From Fibrella forsythiae (GTDB taxonomy: Bacteria; Bacteroidota; Bacteroidia; Cytophagales; Spirosomataceae): DNA of 64,000 nt. Positions 9,079 through 18,800 of this stretch are shown here, piece after piece; positions within the stretch are counted from its first letter, which is position 1; the number at the start of each line of letters is the position of its first letter. A program made the position numbers and the translations under genes. The stretch is from positions 1,054,001-1,118,000 of the forward strand of contig NZ_JAFMYW010000001.1 of assembly GCF_017353175.1 (NCBI RefSeq), written 5' to 3'. Under the pieces are notes generated by a model that had not been told where the DNA came from, made no database searches, and saw only the letters and a program-made list of their open reading frames with translations.

Positions 9079-9240
9079 GTGGTTGGTTAATTGGTTGGCT
9101 GGTTAACTGGTTGGCTGGTTAACTAGTTGGTTAGTTAACTGGTTGATTGGTGTGTTATTTTAGATCCTAATCAGTTGAGTCAGTTAACCAACCAGCCAAT
9201 CAATCAACCAGCCAACCAATCAACCAGCCAACCAATCAAC
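9079..9240. repeat. Degenerate YTRR/YYAR tetranucleotide inverted repeat at convergent gene ends
   Basis: The left half (to about 9150) reads on plus as a run of four-base units of the form YTRR (TTGG, TTAA, CTGG, CTAG, TTGA). After a non-repetitive spacer (about 9151-9182) the right half is a run of the complementary type (CCAA, CCAG, TCAA). The arms can pair over long stretches containing TTGGTTGGCTGGTT. It fills the gap between the AraC gene and the convergent DapA-like gene and enters the last codons of the latter. A related copy lies at 48250-48354. A transcription-terminating or boundary role is inferred. Confidence 0.75.
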
Positions 9241-10180
9241 CAATCACCACACTCAGCCCCAGTTCATCCTGAAGCCGGGTGTAATTGGCGAAGAGCGCTT
9301 CTACCTGTTTGGCGATGGCGGGCGTGAACGTACCTACCGAGCGGCGGGTGAATAGCTCCATGTTGAACCCGCGCAACTGCATGAAATACTTCGACACGAT
9401 GGGGTACACGTTGTGCATCACCTCCATGTGATCGATCAGAAACTGCTGCACACGAGCTACTTCATCCTGGAGCTGACCGTTGTTGTAATTTTCACATAGC
9501 CAGACAATCAACTCAGGAAAATAGTTGCCCTGAATACACGACAGCCCGGCCGATCCGGTTTTGAGCGAATCAACGGCGTGTGCCATGTAGGCATCGTAGA
9601 GGCCAAAATCAGGGTTGGTAGCCAACTGAATTTTCGTCGTCACCTGCTCAATATCGAGCGAGGTATCCTTATGGTAAATTACCCGACCGGTGGCCACAAA
9701 CTGGTGCAGTTGCCAGGGCGAAAGCACCCGTTTATACGGTACCGGGCATTCATAAAATCCAACCGGAATGGCCGGCGTCTGGTCCAGTAACTGAAACACC
9801 CGATCGTTGAGCACTTCGTCTGACTCCGATTCGTCAGCCAGCAAACCAGTGATCAGAATAACGGCTTTCGTACCCCTTTCATGAACCCGCTTAACGAACG
9901 CCGCCTGCTGCCCGATTGTCCCGCCGAACGTACCTGTAGCCACCACCGGCACTGCTCCGTTCACCCGTTTCACTACGTGCTCGATGATCTGCAGCCGCTC
10001 CGGCTCGCTCAGTTCAAACATTTCGCTCGACAGGCAATTGGCAAAAAGCCCCGCCGCGCCAGCCTGCAGGTAGAGGTCCGTCAGGCGGGAAAGTGTGTCG
10101 AAATCAACGGCGCCAGTGGTCTTGAACGGCGTCAGCATTACGGGGATGAAGCCTTTTTCGGAGGTAGTTGGTTCAGTCAT
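9236..10180 (-). CDS. DapA/N-acetylneuraminate-lyase superfamily aldolase (divergent)
   Basis: The 314-residue protein has the length and layout of the class I aldolase family that includes DapA and N-acetylneuraminate lyase. A Schiff-base lysine is likely in VIYHKDTS and the tyrosine in VGFYECPVPYK. The usual GTTGE motif is replaced by ANCLSSEMFELS, so it belongs to a divergent subfamily and is unlikely to be lysine-biosynthetic DapA. It would cleave or form a 2-keto-3-deoxy acid in the cytoplasm. It overlaps the upstream symporter gene by 8 bases and its last codons lie inside the YTRR repeat. Together with the symporter and glycosidase it suggests a small uptake-and-cleavage unit for a specific sugar acid. 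Confidence 0.75.
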   Translation of the reverse strand: MTEPTTSEKGFIPVMLTPFKTTGAVDFDTLSRLTDLYLQAGAAGLFANCLSSEMFELSEPERLQIIEHVVKRVNGAVPVVATGTFGGTIGQQAAFVKRVHERGTKAVILITGLLADESESDEVLNDRVFQLLDQTPAIPVGFYECPVPYKRVLSPWQLHQFVATGRVIYHKDTSLDIEQVTTKIQLATNPDFGLYDAYMAHAVDSLKTGSAGLSCIQGNYFPELIVWLCENYNNGQLQDEVARVQQFLIDHMEVMHNVYPIVSKYFMQLRGFNMELFTRRSVGTFTPAIAKQVEALFANYTRLQDELGLSVVIG

Positions 10181-11765
10181 TGGGTACGATAACCGGCTCG
10201 ATCCGTGAGGGCGAGCGGCGCTTGTTGAGTCTGGTTAGCAGCAGCCCCACCAGAAAAATGGTAAGCGTGCCCACCACAATGATCATGTTGCTGTGCAGGG
10301 GATTACGCAGGAAGCTGTAGTCGTTGGGTAGTTTGCCGGAAAAGGTCATCCAGACGATGACCAGTACGCCGATGATCGTGGCCGTGAGGGCTTCGGTACT
10401 CTTCGTCTGCCGACTGATGAGACCCAGCAGGAAGAGACCAAGCATACCCGCCGCAAAAATGCCCGACAGGGTCCACCAGGCATCCAGAATACTTTTGACG
10501 CCAATCATGGCCAGACCGGCCGCCAGACCAGCCAGGCCAACTACCACCGTAGCCAGGTGCAACAGGGTCAACAGTTTACGTTTCGACACGTTGGCGTTGA
10601 TGTAACGCTTATAAATATCTTCTGTGAATACGGTTGCCGACGCGTTCATTCCTGAGCTGATGGTGCTCATGGCGGCCGAGAGAATGGCCGAAATAATGAG
10701 GCCCATCAGACCGGGCGGCACTTTCGTTACCATAAAATGGGGCATCACCTTGTCGCCATAATCGGCGGGTTGCAGGGTAGCCACAAGTTGCGACACCTCG
10801 GCGGCCGAGGCACCGGCGGGCAATCTGTCCATCGCTACTTTCTGCTTGATGGCATCGATTAGTTCGGGATGCACCTGGTAATAGGCAAACAGGCATGAAC
10901 CGATAATGAAGAACAGCAACGACGCCGGTAGGTAGAGCCAGACACAAAGCCAGAGCGATCTGGACGCTTCCTTAACCGACGCCGTGGTATGGTAGCGCTG
11001 AATGTAATTCTGGTCCATCCCGAAGTTGTTCAGGTTGATGAACAGACCATACAGCAACACGACCCAGAAGGAGGATTCAGTGAACGTGAACCGGAACGTA
11101 CCCAGACTAAACTTGTCGTTATCGGCCCCGATCGCCACAATTTTCGAGGTACCTCCCGGTACGGCCTGCACAATCAGGTAAACGATCAGCAGGGCGCCGA
11201 GTGTTTTTACGACCGCCTGTACCACCTCTGTCCAGATCACGGCTTCCATACCGCCCATCACCGTGTAGATGATGATGCATACGCCCATCACGATCATGAT
11301 CATCTGCATGGAATAACCGGTAAGTGCCTGTAAACTAAGGGCGATGCCCAAAAAAATTGATCCCATCCGGGCCAGTTGCGTCAGCAGGAAACAGATAACG
11401 GCGTAGGTACGTGCCCAGGAGCCAAACCGGTGTTCAAAATGTGTATAGGCCGATATCTCGCCTGTTTGGCGGTAAAACGGGATGAAGTATTTCGACGCAA
11501 TAAACGCGGCCAGGGGCATCGATAAGCTGAAGACAAACGAGTTCCAGTTTGAGCCAAATGCCTTACCCGGAACGCCCAGGAACGTATTACTGCTCAGGAA
11601 CGTAGCGTAGATCGACAGCCCCGTTGCCCAACCCGGGATCAGCCCGGATGCTTTGGTGAACTGATCGGCATTTTTATTTTTTCGGGAGAAGTATACGCCC
11701 ACCAGCACCATCGCCAGCAGGTAGGCGGCAATAATGGCCAGATCGAAGAAAGGCAGTGTTTTCAT
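10173..11765 (-). CDS. Sodium:solute symporter (SSS family)
   Basis: The 530-residue protein is almost wholly hydrophobic, with about 13 membrane segments. It has the SSS signature region around FLSSNTFLGVPGKAFGSNWNS and an N-terminal segment AAYLLAMVLVGVYFSRK typical of the family. These transporters bring sugars, sialic acids or related solutes across the inner membrane with sodium. It is translationally linked to the DapA-like aldolase (8-base overlap) and follows a glycosidase gene by 25 bases, so its substrate is likely a product of that enzyme. Sialic acid is possible given the aldolase family, but no other sialic-acid gene is present. Confidence 0.85.
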   Translation of the reverse strand: MKTLPFFDLAIIAAYLLAMVLVGVYFSRKNKNADQFTKASGLIPGWATGLSIYATFLSSNTFLGVPGKAFGSNWNSFVFSLSMPLAAFIASKYFIPFYRQTGEISAYTHFEHRFGSWARTYAVICFLLTQLARMGSIFLGIALSLQALTGYSMQMIMIVMGVCIIIYTVMGGMEAVIWTEVVQAVVKTLGALLIVYLIVQAVPGGTSKIVAIGADNDKFSLGTFRFTFTESSFWVVLLYGLFINLNNFGMDQNYIQRYHTTASVKEASRSLWLCVWLYLPASLLFFIIGSCLFAYYQVHPELIDAIKQKVAMDRLPAGASAAEVSQLVATLQPADYGDKVMPHFMVTKVPPGLMGLIISAILSAAMSTISSGMNASATVFTEDIYKRYINANVSKRKLLTLLHLATVVVGLAGLAAGLAMIGVKSILDAWWTLSGIFAAGMLGLFLLGLISRQTKSTEALTATIIGVLVIVWMTFSGKLPNDYSFLRNPLHSNMIIVVGTLTIFLVGLLLTRLNKRRSPSRIEPVIVPND

Positions 11766-11790
11766 AGGGTCAGGAGAAGAGAATGCGGCG

Positions 11791-13347
11791 TTACCAGTTT
11801 TTACACGTAACCCGAACCAGCTTCTTCGAGTGAACTACTTCTTTTCCGTCGGCGAATACCCGGAAGCCTTTGCCTTTCTTGTAGTGCTCACCGGTTTTAT
11901 CGTATAGAATCGTCAGTGTTTTACCGTGGTAGAACACATTGTCGAGGCAAAACCAGTCCCACTGATTGTCGGGAATGAGCGGGTAAATTTCCAGCACGTT
12001 ATCGGCGCGTGGTTTCAGGCCAACCAGGTCGCTGATGATCAGATCGGCAAAACCGGAGTGGTTATAGAATTTGCTGCGCGGGTTATCACCTTTCAGCCAC
12101 TCGCCGTTCGTTTCATCCTGGTATTCACCCAGATAGATCTTGCCGTTCATGATATGCGAACGGGCGTATTTCAGCAGTTCATCATAAAAGACCTGTTTCG
12201 TCATCCGTCCCTGTTGTTTGTAGTCGGTCAGCAGGTTCGAGAGCCCTTTCAGCGTTTGCGTGGTGGCAAACGGCCAGACGGGGCCATCCCACTCACAGCC
12301 ATGCCCCGACCCATGCGTACGGAAGAGCGGATGCCTGCGTTCGGCGGTGGTGATGCCCCAGGGCGCGCTGAAACCGGCAGGGTCAATGAGTTGGTCCCAC
12401 TGCCGGGCGTAGGTGGCTTTATCATCGGGCAGGTTGAAATACCAGGGAATGAACCCAATTTCCTCACGGGCGTTAGCGAATGCTCCCTTTGGCGTGCGAA
12501 CCTCGAAAAACTGCGCCGGATCATTCCACAAACTATCCAGTGTCAGCTTTTTCAACGCAATGGCCTGCTGCTCGTAGGTACGTTGCAACGTATCGTTCTT
12601 CATCAGGCCCGCCATCGCGGCCAGCGCCCGGGCGTTGCCGTACATGTAGCTGTTGATGGTTGGGCGCCGATTTTGGTCTTTTCGCCCGCCACTGATCGAC
12701 TCTTCCATCGCGTCTTTCACATCGAACTGCCAGAAAAGCCCGCTCGGCAACTGCTTTTCCTGCTGCCATTTGCGGTAATCGGCATCCAGCGCGGGGAGTA
12801 CCTTCTGAATAAATGGCTTATCGAGATTGACGAGGTATCGGTTATACACGGCATCATCGACCCAACTGCTGAACGAGTGGAACCGCTGGGCGGTGTGCCT
12901 GGGATCAACGTAGAGCCAGAACGAAATGTAGTCATTAATATACTGCGGATTCCGTAGCCAGCGGCCTTCGTAAATGTGATGCCCCAACGCGCTGCTGATA
13001 GCGTTATACTTGCCGGCATGGTTCACTTTGGTTATGAACTCCGTGAAGACGAACCCTTCCGGTGTTTCTTTCAGGTGTTTCCGAAACGCCCACCAGCGGT
13101 AATAATACACCTCCCGCAAAACCGAATCGGGGCAGTCGAACAGCGGTACGTTGGCCGACAGCCATTCGATCGACTGAGCGTTGGGTACGTAGTTTTTTAC
13201 GGCTTCGTCATCAATCGAATTGAAGTAGGTTGCATACGTCCTAAGCTTATCTGCCGTCAGCACAGCCCCTGACTGAGCAGCACAACCTGTTGTCTGTAAC
13301 AGGCCAGATAACCCGATAAGCCAGTATATTTTTTTAAACGTCATCAT
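11791..13347 (-). CDS. Exported alpha/alpha-barrel glycoside hydrolase, MGH1/GH63-like
   Basis: The product (518 residues from the chosen start) has a lipoprotein-like signal, MTFKKIYWLIGLSGLLQTTGC. It continues as a helical six-hairpin-type glycosidase. Recognisable features are YYYRWWAFRKHL, FHSFSSWVDDAVYNRYL, INSYMYGNARALAAMA and a late GCEWDGPVWPFATTQTLKGL. This is the pattern of the MGH1-like/GH63-related alpha/alpha barrel, where the DGP-W-P segment forms part of the active site. The exact family and substrate are uncertain. The frame extends upstream to 13443, but the double ATG at 13342-13347 fits the signal peptide. It is the first gene of the 13347-9236 unit and is divergent from the DUF5703 gene. 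Confidence 0.75.
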   Translation of the reverse strand: MMTFKKIYWLIGLSGLLQTTGCAAQSGAVLTADKLRTYATYFNSIDDEAVKNYVPNAQSIEWLSANVPLFDCPDSVLREVYYYRWWAFRKHLKETPEGFVFTEFITKVNHAGKYNAISSALGHHIYEGRWLRNPQYINDYISFWLYVDPRHTAQRFHSFSSWVDDAVYNRYLVNLDKPFIQKVLPALDADYRKWQQEKQLPSGLFWQFDVKDAMEESISGGRKDQNRRPTINSYMYGNARALAAMAGLMKNDTLQRTYEQQAIALKKLTLDSLWNDPAQFFEVRTPKGAFANAREEIGFIPWYFNLPDDKATYARQWDQLIDPAGFSAPWGITTAERRHPLFRTHGSGHGCEWDGPVWPFATTQTLKGLSNLLTDYKQQGRMTKQVFYDELLKYARSHIMNGKIYLGEYQDETNGEWLKGDNPRSKFYNHSGFADLIISDLVGLKPRADNVLEIYPLIPDNQWDWFCLDNVFYHGKTLTILYDKTGEHYKKGKGFRVFADGKEVVHSKKLVRVTCKNW

Positions 13348-13481
13348 GGAGAGTTCTGCCTGCCCGTTTCCGAACATACCTGGCAGACCGTGGCATTTTT
13401 CGGGAAGTTGCTTCACAAAGTTAGTCCCTAAATTTACCATCAATCTCTACTATTTTCTCCTTTAATTATACCATATTAGCC

Positions 13482-15836
13482 TTGCAACGCTCACGATCAA
13501 AACTCACTTCCGGCTTCAGACAGATCTCCCTATTATCAACTATTTTGCTAATAATCAGCAATTTAACTGCCGTTAGAGCGCAGACTAGTTCTGTGGCGCA
13601 GTACAATGTAGCGTGGTCTGCTCAAAGCAATAATTCATCAGAATCAATGCCTTGTGGCGGTGGCGATATCGGCCTGAACGTATGGGTCGAGAAAGGCGAC
13701 CTGCTATTCTATGTGGGCAAAAGCGGTACGTTCGATCACAACAACGCCGTTCTGAAACTTGGCCGGGTGCGGGTGCGGCTTTCGCCCAATCCGTTCGCCG
13801 CCAACAACCGGTTCAGCCAGCAACTGGTATTGAACGACGGGTACGTTCAGCTCAACGGAAACGCGGCGGGCATTTCGGCGACGGTGAAGGTGTGGGTCGA
13901 TGTGTTCCGGCCGGTCATTCACGTTGATATAGCGAGCAATAGAGCCATCAACGCCGAGGCGAGTTACGAGAGCTGGCGCTTTGCAGACCATGTGGTGAAA
14001 GGTCGGGAGAACAACGCCAACTCGTATAAGTTCGCGCCGCAGGGCGAGGTTAAAACACTTAAAGATGAGATTCGCTTCGACGGCGACGCCGTAACGTTCT
14101 ACCACCGAAACGGCCCCGAACGCTCGGCCTTTGACCTGACGGTGCAGCAGCAGGGGCTCGATAGTATCAAAAGCCAATTGTTCAATCCGCTGACGAACCT
14201 GACCTTTGGCGGAACCATGGCGGGCAAGGGCATGAAACCGGCCGGTACATCGACGGGAACGTACCTGAACACAGACTTTCAGGGCTGGAAACTAGTTAGC
14301 TCCTCCCCCGCCCGCGCTCACTCGCTGGCAATTTATCTCCATACCGATCAGGCAGCGTCGCCGGCCCACTGGCAGCAGGGTTTAGACCGGGTAAAGCAGG
14401 ATGCAACCGCACATGCGAAAACCGCTGAACGCACAACGCAGCGTTGGTGGAACGACTTCTGGGCGAAAAGCTTTATCCGTATCAACGCTCCGACAGACTC
14501 CCCGCAGTGGCAGGCTGCGCGTAATTATCAGTTGTTTCGATACATGCTGGGCTGCAACGCATTTGGCACATTCCCGACCAAATTCAATGGTGGTCTGTTT
14601 ACCTACGACCCCGTACTGACTGACTCAACAATGCGCTTCACTCCTGATTTCAGGAATTGGGGCGGAGGCACGCATACCGCTCAAAATCAACGACTCGTTT
14701 ACTGGCCAATGCTCAAAAGTGGCGACTTCGCGCTGATGAAGCCACAGTTCGATTTCTACCTGAACACACTCAGAAACGCCGAGTTACGCACCGAATTTTA
14801 CTGGCATCATAAGGGGGCCAGTTTTACCGAGCAGATCGAAAATTCGGGGCTGCCCAACCCGGCTGAATACACCTGGAAACGGCCTGCCGACTACGACAAG
14901 GGCATGGAATACAACGCCTGGCTGGAGTATGAATGGGACACCGTGCTGGAATTCTGCCAGATGATGCTCGACACTGAACGTTTCACCGGCGAAGACATTT
15001 CCAGGTACGTTCCGCTCATCGAAAGTTGCCTCACCTTCTTCGACGAACACTATCAGTATCTGGCCAGAAAACGCGGTAGTAAGGCCCTCGATGGCGACAA
15101 AAAGCTGATCATATACCCCGGCTCGGCGGCAGAAACGTATAAAATGGCGTATAACTCGACGTCTACGATCTCGGCCCTTCGCACCGTCGCCAATCGCCTG
15201 CTTGACCTGCCGGATACGTACCTGACGCCCGAAAAACGAAATGCCTGGCGGTCGTTTCTGAACCGGATTCCGGCCATCAGCTTTCGCTCGTTCGAGGGGC
15301 ACCCAACCATTTCCCCGGCCAAACTCTGGGAACGCATCAACAACGTGGAGTCGCCACAACTGTATCCTGTGTATCCCTGGGGCATCTACGGCCTCGGAAA
15401 AGCCGGCCTCGACACGGCTATAAACACGTACCTGTACGACAAAGACGCGCTGACATTCAGAAGCCACGTTGGCTGGAAACAGGATAACATCTTCGCCGCC
15501 CGCCTCGGCCTAACCGATGAAGCGGCTCGGCTGACCCTGATGAAACTCGCCAATTCGCCCCGTCGGTTCCCCGCTTTCTGGGGCCCCGGCTATGACTGGA
15601 CACCCGACCATAATTGGGGCGGAGCGGGTATGATCGGCCTCCAGGAAATGCTGTTGCAGACAGATGGTCGACGGATTCTATTGTTTCCCGCCTGGCCAAA
15701 AACGTGGGATGTTCACGCCAAACTACATGCCCCTTACAATACAACGGTTGAAGTAGTCCTCAAAAACGGTCAGCTCGAATCGCTGATCGTTACCCCCGAA
15801 TCGCGCCGGGCCGATGTGGTAAATTGGCTGAAATAA
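13482..15836 (+). CDS. DUF5703-type exported glycosidase-like protein
   Basis: The 784-residue protein has a signal peptide (LLSTILLIISNLTAVRAQ). Its N-terminal beta-sandwich carries the DUF5703 hallmark SSESMPCGGGDIGLNVWVEKG and LLFYVGKSG. The long helical region that follows resembles the catalytic barrel of GH95-like enzymes (NGGLFTYDP, FYWHHKGASFTEQ, YEWDTVLEFCQMML). An exported hydrolase acting on plant-derived oligosaccharide is probable but not proven for this family. No ATG precedes the signal peptide, so translation seems to begin at the TTG at 13482. The stop lies only 8 bases from the convergent stop of the GH106 gene with no hairpin between them. Confidence 0.75.
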   Translation: MQRSRSKLTSGFRQISLLSTILLIISNLTAVRAQTSSVAQYNVAWSAQSNNSSESMPCGGGDIGLNVWVEKGDLLFYVGKSGTFDHNNAVLKLGRVRVRLSPNPFAANNRFSQQLVLNDGYVQLNGNAAGISATVKVWVDVFRPVIHVDIASNRAINAEASYESWRFADHVVKGRENNANSYKFAPQGEVKTLKDEIRFDGDAVTFYHRNGPERSAFDLTVQQQGLDSIKSQLFNPLTNLTFGGTMAGKGMKPAGTSTGTYLNTDFQGWKLVSSSPARAHSLAIYLHTDQAASPAHWQQGLDRVKQDATAHAKTAERTTQRWWNDFWAKSFIRINAPTDSPQWQAARNYQLFRYMLGCNAFGTFPTKFNGGLFTYDPVLTDSTMRFTPDFRNWGGGTHTAQNQRLVYWPMLKSGDFALMKPQFDFYLNTLRNAELRTEFYWHHKGASFTEQIENSGLPNPAEYTWKRPADYDKGMEYNAWLEYEWDTVLEFCQMMLDTERFTGEDISRYVPLIESCLTFFDEHYQYLARKRGSKALDGDKKLIIYPGSAAETYKMAYNSTSTISALRTVANRLLDLPDTYLTPEKRNAWRSFLNRIPAISFRSFEGHPTISPAKLWERINNVESPQLYPVYPWGIYGLGKAGLDTAINTYLYDKDALTFRSHVGWKQDNIFAARLGLTDEAARLTLMKLANSPRRFPAFWGPGYDWTPDHNWGGAGMIGLQEMLLQTDGRRILLFPAWPKTWDVHAKLHAPYNTTVEVVLKNGQLESLIVTPESRRADVVNWLK

Positions 15837-15844
15837 TCCGCCCA

Positions 15845-18800
15845 TCACTGCACCAAAACCCGCACAGGACCCAGCAAACCAGCTTTTTCGAGCGGTTTTC
15901 CTGCCAGCCGAAACGGGGCGGTGGTGTTGGTAATGCGCTTCGATTCGGGTACTGCCTGATCACCAATCAGGCGGTTAGCCCAGGTGTTGCTCACCTCGAT
16001 GGTAAGGGTATTTTCTCCGCGCTTCAATCGGTTTGTCAGTTCCACTCGGTAAGGTGCCGTCCAGACGACCCCACAGGAGATACCATTCACCTTCACATCG
16101 GCGATGTTGGCCAGTTGGCCCAGTTCCAGCCAGGTACGTTGCTGCATTTCCCCATCCACACCAGGCAACTGGCTGATTGTTTTTGTGTAGGCTGCCGTGC
16201 CTGAATAATAGCGAATCGACGAGTCGGGATGCTGGCTCCAGTCGGTGAGTTGAGCAAACGCCTGGGGCTCTTCCGGTCCGCCGAATTGAGGATCGAACTG
16301 CACCTGCCACGGGCCTTCCAGCGTAGCGACCGGCGTTGGCTCAAGCCAGTTCTTACCGGAAACGATGGATTGACCAACACCTTTACGAAAGATTACGAAC
16401 AGCGATGCATTCGGTTCAAGCCGGAGTGAAAGCTGGGTACGTCCGGCCCGGCTGCTCCACTGCCGCGCAGTTAGCAGGTCATCGGTAACGGCATCATACA
16501 GCTCGGGCAACTTCCCATTCACCCTGAACGAAAAAGTTAACTCCCGCCGGGTACGTTGCTGATTCGACACAAAGTAGATATCCGTCTGACCATCAACCCG
16601 GTGCGTCCAGGCAATATCCTTCGCGTACGTCCCTGTCGGCTCCGTAACAATCACATCGACCTGAACCCCAAGCTCATCCAACGTAGCTGCTTGAAACGGC
16701 GTCTTGACGACCCGGCCTTTACCGAGTTTTTTCATCTGGAAAACAGCCCCTCTGCCTGGCACCGCCTCGAACGGTCCATCCCAGAGTTCGCCGGCCAACG
16801 CCTTCACCGGCCGACTATCTCCTTTCCCGATTGAGCAGACCGGTTTGTCGCCAATGAGCAGCGTGGCACCTTCTTTTACCAGCTTCACAAACTGCGCCAG
16901 CATTTCGGGCAACATACATGCATTATTCGTATTCAGCGGGTGTTTTTGCGGTAGTACCAACAGCGCGTACCTCGTTCCGGGCGCGAAAGAGACCATTCCG
17001 CCTTTTGTTGTGGCTGTTGCCAGCCCGTCGGCGCTGAACGAGTCGTAGGCATAACCCCGTAGCGGATTTATCCACTGCTCCGGATCGGCCATGTTGGCCG
17101 AATGGCTCACCCCCGCCGGGATTTGCCGGAGTGGTTCGCCGACGTTAGCAAGCCGCCTGGCTTCGCGCTCCACTACCTCTTTCCCGAACATACCGGGCAG
17201 CGTCGTTACGAGGCGATCGGGCAGTACAGACCGGCGGGGAATGTCGTCGCCCGAATACACGGCGATGTCGGCCACAGGTCGGCCCAGTTGCAGCAGTGCC
17301 TGGCAGCGGGTGGCGTAGTCGACCCAGGCGGTGGCGGGTTTCCACCAGGTCTGATCGCGCTGAAAATACAGGCCTACTCCATCCAGCGTCATACCGGGCT
17401 TACGGTTGAGCCAGGGGTTGTGTGTAAACACGTGATACACCAGTTTGTTGATTCCCAGCGCATAGGTGCGATCCTGAAGGGTTTTCAGCATGCCGGGGTG
17501 TTCGTTCCATGCCATTCTGACGGTGGTGAAGCCCTCTGCCTGAATGATGTTTTTGCCGTAGATGTGTCCCGCCGATATCGCATCGAGCATATCGTTTGGC
17601 TTATCGTGCGTGGGGCTATTGAGCCAGAACTCACCCATCGGAATATCGACCAGTTTGTAATGCGCCAGCCCATCGCTGACCATCGTTGGAGCCACGCTTT
17701 CGGCCGTGAACGTAACGCCATGCTGACGGGCCAGATCAGCCAGTGTTTTATAAAAAGTATCAACGACCAGTTCAGCCACCGTTCGGCGAATATCGTACAA
17801 CACCTGCTCTGACCGCTCAGCGCTGTCAACCGGGATACCGGCCATTACAGGCAAATACGGCAGCAGGTCATAACCACGCCGTTTTTTGAAGGAATCGGCA
17901 AAGCCGGTTGACCAGTTCTGGCTGCCACATTCCCAGCTATCGACATGAAACAGCTTCAGCACGTCTTTGCTCAGGTCGGGGCCAATTTGCCGTTGCGTTT
18001 CACCAAACCAACTGTTGAACTGCAGGGTGATGGCCGCCGGGTCAAACTTATCACACTCTAGCCCTTTTCCCGCTCCGCCCGTTGCATTCGTCTGGCCGGT
18101 AGACGTATGACCAATGCGCAGGATGGTCCAGTTACCGGCAGGTACGTTCCAGTTCAACCGACCGTCATTACCCAGCTTGTCCGTCAAGTCGATGATACTT
18201 GCCAACGTAACACACTGACTATCAGCCAGCTGCCCGCTTGTTGAGCGTTCGCTTACCCGCCACACGGCGGCTGTTTTTCCTTCAAACTGGTTGATCCGGG
18301 ATTCGGCAGACAACTCCAGCCCCACCAGTCTCAGGCTCGGTTTCCATTTGGCCGCGTCCAGATCTTCAGCGCCGGGTTCTGAGCCGGCTTTGTCATACGT
18401 AAACCGAAAAAAACGGGCCGTAATAGGTGCAATGGCGTGGGTCACGTCGGCGTCGGTATCCTGCCAGCCGTGGCGCGGCGGTACGAGCCGACCAGCCGGG
18501 CGAAAGATAAGTCCATCGTCGCTGACGTCGATCTTTAGCCGGTGTGCCTGGTAGTTGTTTCCGCCGGTTCTAATCAGAATTGACCGACAGGTGAACGGCT
18601 GCTCGTAGGCATATTGAATCCAGCAGGTGGTATCACTCCTGAAACTTTCCTTACTGCCCCGGCTCACCAGAAATTGCGGATGTATGCCCGGCCTGCTCGA
18701 CGTGATTTTCGGTACCGCCAGGTTTGCCGGCGTCACTGTCGGGAAGGCAAGCACCCTGATGTCTTTGTAATAACCCTCGTTGGTCTGGGGTTGCGGTATC

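Noticed and set aside
9079-9240. CRISPR array
   Set aside because: The repeats are four-base degenerate units with no spacer of uniform length, and no cas gene is present.
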